From the NCBI GenBank assembly GCA_021825365.1, contig JAKAHR010000018.1, positions 1 to 64,000 of the forward strand: DNA of 64,000 bases, written 5' to 3'. This document shows positions 39,101 to 47,449 of this stretch, piece by piece. The DNA comes from Nitrospirota bacterium (lineage in GTDB: Bacteria; Nitrospirota; Thermodesulfovibrionia; Thermodesulfovibrionales; UBA6898). Both the position numbers and the translations under genes were made by a program. Below the pieces are notes generated by a model that saw only the letters and a list, made by a program, of their open reading frames with translations, ran no database searches and was not told where the DNA came from. Positions within the stretch are counted from its first letter, which is position 1; each line of letters opens with the position of its first letter.

Positions 39101-41051
39101 TGCTGCCTTTTGCGGTGCCGGAGCATCCCGAGCCGTTACTCGTGATCGTACATGTGGTCGCCGGGTAGCCGGCCAGACTCGACGGCCAGGTCTTGGCGCT
39201 GTTGTCGAAGCTTCCGTACATGGCGGTATTCTGAAGCGCCCTTTCTCCCTCAGTGCCCACAAACATGCCCACGGTATAGACCGCGCTCACCTTTGTCGCC
39301 ACACTCGTGTTGGAGTTCGTAAAGCCCATGTGCATCTTGTATGCCGGGACCACGGGGTCGGCTGAATGCATGTCAAAGCCGGTATCGATCGAGCAGGAAG
39401 AATTAGCCGGCGGACCGCCTCCCTGGTTCCACAACCCGTCAGACATCAGCAGGACAAAGTTCTTCACGCAGGGTATGTACTTGCAGTTCGCGCCCGCGCC
39501 GCTCCCATCGCAATCATACATCGGGCTCTTCCAGTTCGAGGCGGAAGTCGCGTTAATGCCGCCGTATTCCGGGGAGACCTGCTTGTAGTAGTTAAAGATA
39601 TCCCACATGGCAGGGGCGGTGGGCGTCATGCCGCCCGGAGGTGTGGAATTCACGTTGGTAAGGAGGTTTTGATACATATAGTTCGAACGGGAGCCGGCCG
39701 CGGTGAAATCTCCAAGATATATGGAATTGGCTTTCACTTGGGTGCCTTCAAAGAAATAGACGCCCAGCCTGGGCTTCACTGGCATGGAACTGAACTGAAA
39801 GGCAAGGCCGTCCTCGAGCCGCCCTGTCCAGGGCACCGCGACCGACACCGAAGTTTCAGTGCTGCTCCCGCCGCCCATGGTGATACCGTTGCTGCGCAGT
39901 ATGCACCCGTGGCCCTGCACCGTATTGGTGCTGTTTAGCTGGAGGGTGTCCTTGCAGACCGTCCCGATCTTGCCGGCCGCGGTCATACCGGAATTGTTGT
40001 AGACCCTGGGGTCGCAGTTGTCAAAGTTGGGGGCGGAGGATGTGCAGGTAGCAGCCGCACCCCCGGTCATCGCCCAGCGCAGCAGGTCGATGCGGGACAT
40101 ATTCAGATAGTTCAGCCAACTCCCGGCATCAGGGGTGCCGCAGTCTCCCGAATAGGTGAAATGGCTGCAGCCGCAATAATACTTGTTGCTGGCGCAGCCG
40201 TTTGTGCCCTTAGTGGCGGCGCAGGACGACGTAGTGCGGGATGTATTGCAGACCGGCGTATCGCAGTTTACAGAACACGTAACACCCGTGGGAACATACT
40301 CATAGTAAGTAGGCCTGCATTTGGGGCTGCTGCCCGTACACGTTGCGGCAGTCTGGCAGGAGGTGCCGGGGTCAGTGCTGCAATATCCGTTGATATAGCT
40401 GCAAGTCTCCCCTGACGGGCAATCCGTATTGGAGTCGCAGCCTCTCGTGGTGGTTACGCTGCAAAACCCGGCAAGGTAGAACTTGTCGGGCCTGAAATAC
40501 CCCTCGTACGGCCTGGTCGGATCGCAGGTCCCCTCAGTTGATGAACACTTGCAACTGCCGCCGGTGTAACAGCCGCCGTCGTTGGAAGTCGGCCCGAGAT
40601 TGCAGCCCTTGAGATCATTTCCGCTGCATGTCCCGTAATAAAGACTGGTTGCTGTTGACGTACATGACCCCCAACTACGGGTGCAGTCTGAATCTCTATG
40701 ACATTCTCGGTAATGGCCGCCACTATCCTGCAGTGTGCAGTGTCCATCATGATGACCTGCCCCCAAGTCACAGGTCCCCCAACTACGGGAACAATCACTT
40801 GCATGATCAGGATCGCACTCGATATTGGGATTGCCGCTGCAGAAACGCTGCCTGTCCGAGGCCTGCTGATAGGCAGCCATCCCCATACTGCCGCTGACGT
40901 CGATGGCAAGCATCACGTTCGGCGGCACCATGTTCGAAACAAAGGGTGGGACCTGGCAATAGTCTCCCATCGCAGCCGGGAAGGCGGCTGAAGGCATCAG
41001 GATCAGGATCGCAGCCAGGGCGACAAGCCCCGGGATGATGGTTCTCTTCAT
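36144..41051 (-). CDS. PilY1-like pilus tip adhesin with large cysteine-rich inserts
   Basis: 1635 residues from the ATG at 41051 (GGAGGG ribosome site; the frame upstream to 41153 lacks one). A signal peptide ends near residue 27. A von Willebrand A domain begins with the MIDAS motif DVSGS (51-55) and is at once interrupted by a Cys-rich segment (71-304, about 30 Cys, many as SDC/GTC pairs). A second, shorter Cys-rich insert (with TCSLDSDCPTGGTC) lies just before the LGRELWAFIPKNVLPYLKYL motif of the C-terminal PilY1/PilC beta-propeller. A calcium-site-like DDNLDYQDDVLYVG stretch lies in the propeller. First gene of a sigma-54-driven operon; expected at the pilus tip. Confidence 0.88.
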   Translation of the reverse strand: MKRTIIPGLVALAAILILMPSAAFPAAMGDYCQVPPFVSNMVPPNVMLAIDVSGSMGMAAYQQASDRQRFCSGNPNIECDPDHASDCSRSWGTCDLGAGHHDGHCTLQDSGGHYRECHRDSDCTRSWGSCTSTATSLYYGTCSGNDLKGCNLGPTSNDGGCYTGGSCKCSSTEGTCDPTRPYEGYFRPDKFYLAGFCSVTTTRGCDSNTDCPSGETCSYINGYCSTDPGTSCQTAATCTGSSPKCRPTYYEYVPTGVTCSVNCDTPVCNTSRTTSSCAATKGTNGCASNKYYCGCSHFTYSGDCGTPDAGSWLNYLNMSRIDLLRWAMTGGAAATCTSSAPNFDNCDPRVYNNSGMTAAGKIGTVCKDTLQLNSTNTVQGHGCILRSNGITMGGGSSTETSVSVAVPWTGRLEDGLAFQFSSMPVKPRLGVYFFEGTQVKANSIYLGDFTAAGSRSNYMYQNLLTNVNSTPPGGMTPTAPAMWDIFNYYKQVSPEYGGINATSASNWKSPMYDCDGSGAGANCKYIPCVKNFVLLMSDGLWNQGGGPPANSSCSIDTGFDMHSADPVVPAYKMHMGFTNSNTSVATKVSAVYTVGMFVGTEGERALQNTAMYGSFDNSAKTWPSSLAGYPATTCTITSNGSGCSGTAKGSNCTVLPASSADWDKDANGVPDTYYIADDALNMRTNLLNAILSMLERVTSGTAASVLASGEGSGANLAQAIYYPRRGFYRNAADWVGGLQNFWYYVDPFFSSSNIREEGQNADGSGKDYILNLYAPSGGGIDNRDYILQFYYDPDRMQAGAKRYYDSAGDGKQGTLIDSIDFESLGNIWEAGKMLWARAAKDRALYTPLDTSQALTADVNKFSAYATGVNNVTSLRPFLNTDASAHAVATTQTTENNQLATNIVNWVRGEDQASYTYTGSLGSVVENYRSRTVDLSDTSGSGVWKLGDIIDSTPRILSWVPLNQYDKVYGDYTYTNFVKDTGSILAATATGRYRNRGTVFVGSNDGMLHAFRLGRLGLEWPSKTRTDTRKATLKYCSSDPNYACTVDTDCSGPGGTCVFASAYYCSNATGTTCSLDSDCPTGGTCMLDALGRELWAFIPKNVLPYLKYLKENDYCHLYGVDLTSFVFDASINIDGAAASQLLDCTDAKNPDTTFDYWKCKKSAKSWRTILIGGMRFGGACRGTTTVCSDVSGDGAKDCVNTPVDVGGSSVGYSSYFALDVTDPYVPKFLWEFSSPQLGYTTTGPAVIRISGRHADGTGSAPDSAADTNGRWFVVLGSGPTGPVETSEHQFLGRSDQGLRLFILDLKTGGLIRTIDAGTDLGITNAFAGSLLNGAHDDNLDYQDDVLYVGYTKRTGSGTAVSPYTWTDGGILRLMTRATWLNGSNISAAGTTALNPDNWVASKVIDGIGPVTSSVVRLQSKTTGKLWLYSGTGRYFFKLSNASDDANGQRHIFGLKEPCFSDGTFKAVCTDSVASNDLSIAGGLADLCFFNVNTTVAAGYTGDINNDSAYCGWKISLDASDTTYNAERVVTDPLSTSQGVVFFTTNKPYQSSCTTGGKTALWAVKYDTGAAPGALLKGKALIQVSTGSIEQIDLSAAFLQKGSRKTTDIEGVPPTAQGLSLILAPPPVKRVLHMKER

Positions 41052-41167
41052 GGTGATTCCCTCCAATGCCGCATAGCCGGCAGCTCGTATGATGATCATG
41101 GCACCCTCCGTTTGGGGTCTTTTTGTTCTGATTGACGATAGATCGCGTTTCACGACATCCGGTAAAG

Positions 41168-41184
41168 CTGCAACCCCTGTGCCA
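41168..41184 (-). promoter_or_regulatory. Sigma-54 (-24/-12) promoter of the pilus operon
   Basis: On the minus strand: TGGCAC (41179-41184), 5-nt spacer AGGGG, TTGCAG (41168-41173). This is a full match to the RpoN consensus TGGCAC-N5-TTGCW, with GG at -25/-24 and GC at -13/-12. Transcription should begin near 41158, about 107 nt before the pilY1-like start codon. Confidence 0.85.
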
Positions 41185-41264
41185 CGCTGGCTGGCAATAA
41201 AAACCTTTATTTTGCTATGAGTTAGCGGAGGGACTTCACGTGCGGCTGGATAGCCGGGGTAATA

Positions 41265-41286
41265 ACTATGTAATCAGTTACATAGT
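41265..41286. promoter_or_regulatory. Palindromic upstream activator site candidate
   Basis: A perfect 9-bp inverted repeat ACTATGTAA / TTACATAGT with a 4-nt spacer. It is centred about 118 bp upstream of the predicted sigma-54 start site, the usual distance for binding of an NtrC/PilR-type enhancer-binding protein. It is AT-rich and has no T-run, so it is not a terminator of the neighbouring gene. Confidence 0.6.
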
Positions 41287-41310
41287 CAGGAGGCCTCCCC
41301 GCCTCTTCCC

Positions 41311-41772
41311 TCACTGGCCCCCCATGACCTTCTGCATCCCCTCGGTCTTTGTAACGAGCCACCTGGACCGTTCCTTTTCGAGGTAAAATGTCATCCTCGC
41401 GGCCGTGCCTGCGTCGCCGACAACATACCCCGTGTCCGTACCGGAACTCGCGACCACCCTGACGTCAACTTCGGCGACGGCCTTTGCGTCATCCACCCTG
41501 ATGGCAGTTATCCCGTACTCGATCTTGATATGGTCCATCTGTTTGAAAAAACGTCCGAATGCGTCCTTGAGGATCAGGTAGGTAAGCCCGCTGTCATCCG
41601 AATAGTTGAACGATACCTTTGCCATCACCACATCGATCTTCTCTTCCTCAACAGCCGTTGCCCCTTCCCTGAAGAGCCTCCGTATCCGTGCCTCATCCGA
41701 CGGCCAGAGGAAGTAGATAATCACCAGCGAGATGAGCAGCAGGGCGACCAGGATAATTGATTTTTTGCTCAT
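41311..41772 (-). CDS. Membrane-anchored protein of unknown function, NTF2-like
   Basis: 153 residues from the ATG at 41772. One N-terminal transmembrane helix (about 4-23, IILVALLLISLVIIYFLW) is followed by a domain of about 120 residues with the alternating helix and strand pattern of the NTF2/SnoaL fold (DEARIRRLFREGATAVEEEKIDVVMAKVS...). Function unknown. It starts 16 bp after the bioA stop; the open frame extends back into bioA, but the ATG at 41772 gives the natural anchor. Confidence 0.65.
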   Translation of the reverse strand: MSKKSIILVALLLISLVIIYFLWPSDEARIRRLFREGATAVEEEKIDVVMAKVSFNYSDDSGLTYLILKDAFGRFFKQMDHIKIEYGITAIRVDDAKAVAEVDVRVVASSGTDTGYVVGDAGTAARMTFYLEKERSRWLVTKTEGMQKVMGGQ

Positions 41773-41788
41773 GGCAGGCAGGATATCG

Positions 41789-43150
41789 CTATCGACAGCA
41801 TTCCCTGATGCCGTCATGTATCACGTCCAGCATCTTTGTGAGATCATCTTCAGCGATGCTCAACGGCGGCATGATGACCACCACGTTGCCTAACGGACGA
41901 ATCAGGATGCCCTTTTCGCGGGCATACCTGCTGACCCTCCATCCCATCTTCTGCTCCCACGGGTACGGCTCTTTCGTCTCTTTGTCCCTGACCAGCTCGA
42001 TGCCCGCCATGAGTCCCCTGTTCCGGACATCTCCCACATGGGGATGAGAAGACATCGCTTCGAGCTTCTCCCTGAGGATCTTTATCTTCGGCTGCATCCC
42101 GGCGATCGTGTCTTCCTGTTCGAAGATGCCGAGACAGGCGATAGCAGCAGCGCAGCCAAGGGGATTGCCGGTGTATGAGTGGCCGTGGAAGAAGGTCTTC
42201 AGCTCGCTGAACTCACCGAGAAAGGCGTTGTATATCTTCTCCGTAGCCACGGTAACAGCGAGGGGAAGATACCCTCCGGTGATGCCCTTTGAAAGGCAGA
42301 TGATGTCAGGCACGACTGCCTCATGTTCGCAGGCGAACATCCTGCCCGTCCTGCCGAAGCCGGTCGCCACCTCGTCCGCTATCAGGAGCAGCCCGTACCT
42401 GTCGCAAAGCCCCCGCACGCCCCGGAGAAAACCCTCCGGCCAGATGATCATGCCGCCCGCAGCCTGGACTATCGGCTCGACGATGACCGCCGCTATCTCC
42501 TGATGATGTTCCCGAAGGACGTCATCCATCTTCTCAAGACACGCCATGCCGCAATGCGTCGGCTCAGCCGCAAGTTCACAGCGATAGCAATAGGGAGAAG
42601 CCGTCCTGAAGGACTTGAAGAGGAGCGGCCTGAAGGTGTCATGGAATATCGGGATGCCCCCGACGCTCACCGCTCCGAGGGTATCACCGTGGTAAGCGTT
42701 ATCCAGGGAGATGAAGGCATTCCTTCCGGAATCGCCCCTATGCCGCCAGTACTGGAAGGCCATCTTGAGCGCGACCTCGACGGCTGTCGAACCGTTGTCA
42801 GAATAGAAGATCTTGGTGAGGCCCGCCATCCCGGATTGCCGCAGCAATCCTGCGAGCCTGTCGGCCAGCTCTATGGACGGCACGTTTCCCATGCCCAGAA
42901 GCGTCGAATGGGAGATGCGGTCCACCTGCGCCTTTATCGCCTCGTCGATCTCGCGCCTGCGGTGGCCGTGGATGTTCACCCAGAGGGAAGATACGCCGTC
43001 GAGGTACCACCTGCCGTCGCTGTCCCTGATAAAGCAGCCGTTTCCCTCGGTGATGATGAGAGGGTCTTCGGCAGGCCAATCCTTCATCTGGGTGAAGGGA
43101 TGCCAGATGAACCTCCTGTCGATCTCCTGAAGCCTTTTCCTGTCGTCCAT
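41789..43150 (-). CDS. bioA: Adenosylmethionine-8-amino-7-oxononanoate aminotransferase
   Basis: 453 residues. PLP enzyme of biotin synthesis that makes DAPA from KAPA with SAM as amino donor. The N-terminal IWHPFTQMKDW motif is typical of BioA; the PLP lysine is in ICLSKGITGGYLPLAV (about 282) and the acidic cofactor residue in LLIADEVATGFGRTG (about 252). No other bio genes are in the window. It follows the YbhN-like gene by 14 bp, so it may be transcribed with the glycosyl transfer cluster. Confidence 0.94.
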   Translation of the reverse strand: MDDRKRLQEIDRRFIWHPFTQMKDWPAEDPLIITEGNGCFIRDSDGRWYLDGVSSLWVNIHGHRRREIDEAIKAQVDRISHSTLLGMGNVPSIELADRLAGLLRQSGMAGLTKIFYSDNGSTAVEVALKMAFQYWRHRGDSGRNAFISLDNAYHGDTLGAVSVGGIPIFHDTFRPLLFKSFRTASPYCYRCELAAEPTHCGMACLEKMDDVLREHHQEIAAVIVEPIVQAAGGMIIWPEGFLRGVRGLCDRYGLLLIADEVATGFGRTGRMFACEHEAVVPDIICLSKGITGGYLPLAVTVATEKIYNAFLGEFSELKTFFHGHSYTGNPLGCAAAIACLGIFEQEDTIAGMQPKIKILREKLEAMSSHPHVGDVRNRGLMAGIELVRDKETKEPYPWEQKMGWRVSRYAREKGILIRPLGNVVVIMPPLSIAEDDLTKMLDVIHDGIRECCR

Positions 43151-43164
43151 GCGCGGCGCCCCTT

Positions 43165-44085
43165 TCAGGCTTCAGGGGTCGGCCCGGCCCGGTCTGAAGT
43201 ATGCCGCATATACGCCACCAGCCCCGGCAGGCTCCCGATGAAGGACGAAAAAAACCATGAAAGGGAAAGCGAGGTCGCAGCCTCGGGCCTCACGCCGATC
43301 AGGCCGAGCAGGACGACAAAGGCACCCTCGCGCACGCCGAGGCCGGAGATGGAGATGGGCATGGACGTGATCGTGATGATTATCGGCAGGAAGACCAGGA
43401 GCGTCAGCAGGGGGACCTGAACGCCCATGGCGGCCGCAAGGATCGAAACGGCGAAGAACCCGCTGAACTGGATCAGGCCCGAGATCAGCACCGCCTTGAT
43501 GATCACGGCAGGCCTGCTGCCGAGCGTCCCGAAATAGTCGTAGGATTCCGAGACCGTCTTAAACCGCCTCCCCAGCTTCAGGCCGAAGAAGAGAAAGCTG
43601 CCGATGACAAAGGCCGCAAATATCGCCGGCATCGCCCACCGGTAAGGAGATTCGCCGAAAAAGCGGAGGCTGAACGGGAATGCGATGATGCCGATGAGGA
43701 CGAGGCTCACATACCCGAGGTACCGGTCCATGAAGACCGACCCGAGGGTGATACTGATCTTCTTCGCATCCTTATTGAGGTAATACGCCTTGACGACATC
43801 CCCGCCGATCACGCCCGGGAGGAAACTGCTGAAGAAAGACCCGATCATGTAGAGGGACAGGAGCCTGCTGAACGGATATTTCCAGGGGAGCAGAAGCCTC
43901 CAGCGCAGCGTCGCCCCCATGAGGGAGCAGATGTACAGGCCGGAAGCGGCGAAGAAGGCCGGAGGCCCGATGCTCCTCAACATCGCCATCATGTGGGAGA
44001 TGTCGTTTTTTGACAGGACGATATACAGCGAGAGGCTGCTTATCACCAGCTTCACGAGGAAGAGGAGGACCTTCTTAAACGTCAT
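43165..44085 (-). CDS. YbhN/UPF0104-type integral membrane protein
   Basis: 306 residues with about seven to eight predicted transmembrane helices and the lysylphosphatidylglycerol-synthase transmembrane (UPF0104) pattern, including a GVIGGDVVKAYYL motif (about 92) and a late GLGVREGAFVVLLGLIGV motif. Members next to GT2 enzymes are thought to flip or transport lipid-linked intermediates; this is not proven. It starts 11 nt inside the end of the GT2 gene. Confidence 0.85.
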   Translation of the reverse strand: MTFKKVLLFLVKLVISSLSLYIVLSKNDISHMMAMLRSIGPPAFFAASGLYICSLMGATLRWRLLLPWKYPFSRLLSLYMIGSFFSSFLPGVIGGDVVKAYYLNKDAKKISITLGSVFMDRYLGYVSLVLIGIIAFPFSLRFFGESPYRWAMPAIFAAFVIGSFLFFGLKLGRRFKTVSESYDYFGTLGSRPAVIIKAVLISGLIQFSGFFAVSILAAAMGVQVPLLTLLVFLPIIITITSMPISISGLGVREGAFVVLLGLIGVRPEAATSLSLSWFFSSFIGSLPGLVAYMRHTSDRAGPTPEA

Positions 44086-45019
44086 GACCGAGGGTTTTTC
44101 TAAGGACGTAGATCGGCTTTTTCTGGGCCTCGTGATAGACCCTGACGAGCATCTCTCCCAGGAGCCCCATGCCGATGAACTGGATGCCGACGATGATCAG
44201 GAGGGCGCCCAGGAGGAGCAGCGGCCTGCCGCCGATCGACTTGCCGAAGAGGACCTTCTCGATGCTCAGGTAGAGGGAGATGAGAAAACCGGCTGCCCCG
44301 CTCACGAGGCCGAAGGGCCCGAAGAACTGGAGCGGCTTTGTCGAAAAGCTCTGGAGGAACTTCACGGTGATCAGGTCGAGGACCACCTTCACCGTCCGGG
44401 TGATCCCGTATTTTGACTTGCCCCGGAGCCGCGGGTGATGGTTCGTCTCGACCTCGGTTATCTTCACCCCGTACCAGTTGGCAACAGCGGGGATGAAGCG
44501 GTGCATCTCCCCATAGAGGTTCAGGTTCTTCACCACGTCCCTGCGGTAGGCCTTGAGGGAACAGCCGTAGTCGTGAAGCGCCACCCCGGTAACCCTGCTG
44601 ATGATCCAGTTGGCGATCATGGAGGGCAGCCGGCGTGAGAGAAACGGGTCCTTCCGCCTCTTCCGCCACCCGCTGACAATGTCGTTTTCTTTCATCGCTC
44701 CGACGAGCAGCGGGATATCGTCCGGGTCGTTCTGCAGGTCTCCGTCAAGGGTGACGATGACGTCTCCGCGCGCGAAGTCAAACCCTGCTGCAAAGGCCGC
44801 CGTCTGGCCGAAGTTTCTCCTGAAGCTCAGGACAACAACGCCCCTGTCTGAAGACTGGATCTGCTCGAGAAGCGGGAGGGTGCCGTCGCTGCTGCCGTCA
44901 TCGACGTAGATGATTTCATACGGGCAGGCCATGGACTCCAGGACCTTCTTCACCCTGCGGTGGAGTTCAGGAACATTCTCCTCTTCATTGTACAGCGGCA
45001 CAACTACCGATACGTGCAT
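44075..45019 (-). CDS. GT2 glycosyltransferase, polyprenyl-phosphate sugar type
   Basis: 314 residues. The GT-A catalytic domain (about 1-215) has VVPLYNEEENV, DDGSSDGT and the LDGDLQNDP metal motif. Two C-terminal transmembrane helices (about 230-290) place it with ArnC/GtrB/DPM-type enzymes, which load a sugar on undecaprenyl or another polyprenyl phosphate on the cytosolic side. Overlaps the PAP2-GT gene by one base at its start and the YbhN-like gene by 11 bases at its end. Confidence 0.9.
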   Translation of the reverse strand: MHVSVVVPLYNEEENVPELHRRVKKVLESMACPYEIIYVDDGSSDGTLPLLEQIQSSDRGVVVLSFRRNFGQTAAFAAGFDFARGDVIVTLDGDLQNDPDDIPLLVGAMKENDIVSGWRKRRKDPFLSRRLPSMIANWIISRVTGVALHDYGCSLKAYRRDVVKNLNLYGEMHRFIPAVANWYGVKITEVETNHHPRLRGKSKYGITRTVKVVLDLITVKFLQSFSTKPLQFFGPFGLVSGAAGFLISLYLSIEKVLFGKSIGGRPLLLLGALLIIVGIQFIGMGLLGEMLVRVYHEAQKKPIYVLRKTLGHDV

Positions 45020-47025
45020 TAATAGGTCTCCGCGGGTCTTTTCTCGATGCCTTTGAAATCATAACACTTAAAGATAGTAAATTTCATTACCTTGCCCTGC
45101 CTCGTCAGGAGGTCTGCGACCGTCTTTTCCCACCGGGAGAAGGCCTTTCCGAGGGACTCGGGCATGTACTGGTCTCCGTATATGACGAGGATGGCGTTCT
45201 GTCCGGTAAGCCCCTCGAAACCGGGCCACAGGTCATACTGGTTCATCCGTCTCCCGAGATTTGCGCAATAGGTGACAGGGTGCCCGTTCATGTAAAATGC
45301 GAGCTCGCTGGCGATCTGATAGCTGTCGGAAAAGACAAAGAACGGCCCCGGCATCTCTGATGCCGTTCTGTCCGCGGCATGTCCCAATTCAACCCATCCT
45401 GCAAGACGGGTCGTCGGATCGATCCTTTGGGGGAGGCGGAGGAGTGCGGGATAATGGGAAACCGCCGTGACCACGACCGCGAGCGCAACAGCCGCAATCG
45501 CGGCACGCCGCCCGGCCTTCTGCAAAGGCCTGCTCCCGTAATACCCGGCAAAGGCGATGAACCCTGTCGCATAGCCTGCAAGCGCCCAGTTTGCCTGGAC
45601 CTTACCCTGGATGCTCTTGAGCGCGAAGAAGAGGACCATGGGGAGGAAGAACCAGATCAGGAGCCTGCCGGCCCTCGCCTTCCGCAACTTCCAGAGGGCA
45701 GCACAGATCATGATGAACAGGACCGGCGTAATGATGCCGAGTTGGGCACCGAGGAACTCGAAGAAATACTTCGGCGTCAGATGAAGCCCGCCTGCAACGT
45801 TTGCCTGACCCGCCGTATGCCTGACCGTCACCCAGCCATGGACAGCGTTCCAGAAGACAACGGGACAGAAGACAACGATACTCAATACAAGGGCGATGTA
45901 CGGCCCCCGGGAAAGGAGAAGTTTTCGTGAGTCCCTGTCAAACAGGAGAAAGAGCAGGCAGCAGGGATAAAAAAAGGCCATGGTGTATTTTGTCAGCAGG
46001 CCAAGCCCGATGGAGAGACCAAGAAGCGCCCAGTATCCGTCGCGGCCCCGGCCGTCCGGCTGATATCCGGCAGCCTTATGGAAAAGGTACAGCGAGAGCA
46101 CCCAGAAGAATATGAAGGGCGAATCAATGGTGAGCAGCACCCCGAATGCCGCAAACAAGGGGACCATCTGGAGCAGCATCGCGGCAACAAAACCGGTCCG
46201 TTCATCGAACAGCTCCTTGCCGAGACGGAAGACCAGGAGGCCGCTTGCCGCCAGGAGCACGGGGGCAAAAAACCTGACGCCCAGGACCGTATTGCCGAAG
46301 AAGGCAGTGCCTGCGTAGACGAGCCAGGCGATCAGGGGCCCTTTTGAATAGTAGCTCCAGTCCGGACGCCTCGCCCATTCCCAGTAGTGCGCCTCATCAG
46401 GGCTCAGATCAAGGGGGCCGGTGAGAATGTAATAGAACCGGAAGAGGCTGAGCAGTCCGAGACAGAGCAGGAGCAACCGGTAGTAAGACCCTCCCTCATA
46501 CATCTTTTGGGACCAGCGGCTGAGGGAGAGGAAGAGCCAGGAGGAGAAGAGGCCGAGCATGGCTCCGGCAACGACGTCAAAGGGGTAATGCACTCCAACA
46601 TAGACCCGGGAGATGCCGACAGTCGCGGCAAGGAGGAGAAAAAGGGAACCGGATAGCCCCCTTCGGAAAAACCAGAATACCCCGGCAAAGGCAAAGGCGT
46701 TTACCGCGTGGTTCGAGGGCATGGAAAACGACCCGCTGCAGCCGACGAGGAGGTTGACTGCCTGGAGGGCGTTGCAGGGACGGACCCGGCCGATGATCTC
46801 CTTCATCATATTGCCGCCGGCATCCGCAAAGGCGACCGAAAGGACCGCAGCAACAAAGGGAATGAGTATCGCCTTCCGTTCCTTTATCATCATCCAGAGC
46901 ACGAGCGGCAGGAAGAGGACCTTCGAGTTATTGGTGACAAAGGGCATGACGACGTCGAGAACGCTGTTCTTCAGGTCGCGGTTTATGACAAGGAAGAGGG
47001 AGGTGTCTATCTCAGGAAGGCTCAT
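45019..47025 (-). CDS. PAP2 phosphatase - GT39/ArnT-like glycosyltransferase fusion
   Basis: 668 residues. The N-terminal part (about 1-185) is a PAP2 membrane phosphatase with all three motifs: KEIIGRVRP (K-x6-RP), PSNHAV (PSxH) and SRVYVGVHYPFD (SR-x5-H-x3-D). The rest (about 190-668) is a multi-pass GT-C enzyme of the GT39/ArnT type; the acidic motif SPDEAHYWEW lies in the first extracytoplasmic loop. PAP2 enzymes dephosphorylate lipids such as polyprenyl pyrophosphates or lipid A; ArnT-like enzymes transfer a sugar from a polyprenyl carrier. Having both in one chain is unusual. Its start overlaps the response regulator gene by 14 nt. Confidence 0.88.
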   Translation of the reverse strand: MSLPEIDTSLFLVINRDLKNSVLDVVMPFVTNNSKVLFLPLVLWMMIKERKAILIPFVAAVLSVAFADAGGNMMKEIIGRVRPCNALQAVNLLVGCSGSFSMPSNHAVNAFAFAGVFWFFRRGLSGSLFLLLAATVGISRVYVGVHYPFDVVAGAMLGLFSSWLFLSLSRWSQKMYEGGSYYRLLLLCLGLLSLFRFYYILTGPLDLSPDEAHYWEWARRPDWSYYSKGPLIAWLVYAGTAFFGNTVLGVRFFAPVLLAASGLLVFRLGKELFDERTGFVAAMLLQMVPLFAAFGVLLTIDSPFIFFWVLSLYLFHKAAGYQPDGRGRDGYWALLGLSIGLGLLTKYTMAFFYPCCLLFLLFDRDSRKLLLSRGPYIALVLSIVVFCPVVFWNAVHGWVTVRHTAGQANVAGGLHLTPKYFFEFLGAQLGIITPVLFIMICAALWKLRKARAGRLLIWFFLPMVLFFALKSIQGKVQANWALAGYATGFIAFAGYYGSRPLQKAGRRAAIAAVALAVVVTAVSHYPALLRLPQRIDPTTRLAGWVELGHAADRTASEMPGPFFVFSDSYQIASELAFYMNGHPVTYCANLGRRMNQYDLWPGFEGLTGQNAILVIYGDQYMPESLGKAFSRWEKTVADLLTRQGKVMKFTIFKCYDFKGIEKRPAETY

Positions 47026-47356
47026 GGAGGATCTCTTTGACCCGCTTCCTGAGCGCTTCTATACTGAAGGGCTTTTCGATGAAATGCCCTCTTTCTTCCG
47101 GGTCGACGGCCCCGCTCATCTTCAGGACCCTGACCGCAGGGGAGCTCGCCTTCACCCTGCGGATTATGTTGTCAACCGAATCCTCCTCCAAATAGATATC
47201 CGTAACGAGGAGGTCGAAGGGGGCCGACTCGATGCACGCTGTCAGTTCCTTCATGTTCTGGGCCCTGAAGACAAGGTATCCCACCTTCACGAGAGACCGC
47301 TCAACAGCCGTGAGGATGAGCGGTTCATCATCGACAACCAGGATTTTAAAGGGCAT
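47012..47356 (-). CDS. Stand-alone response regulator receiver
   Basis: 114 residues, only a receiver domain. The acidic pocket is VVDDEP (residues 7-12), the phospho-Asp is in LLVTDIYLEE (about 53) and the conserved Lys is in FIEKPFS. There is no output domain, so it acts by protein contact like CheY or Spo0F. It overlaps the PAP2-GT gene, which suggests that the two are co-expressed. No Shine-Dalgarno is obvious before the ATG. Confidence 0.85.
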   Translation of the reverse strand: MPFKILVVDDEPLILTAVERSLVKVGYLVFRAQNMKELTACIESAPFDLLVTDIYLEEDSVDNIIRRVKASSPAVRVLKMSGAVDPEERGHFIEKPFSIEALRKRVKEILHEPS

Positions 47357-47449
47357 AGTGCATATACTCTAACATGTTCCCCGGCCTTAATTGAACCCTG
47401 CCATGGCCCGGCTGAAACGACGCGCCGGGAGTTTGCATACCCTTCCGCC

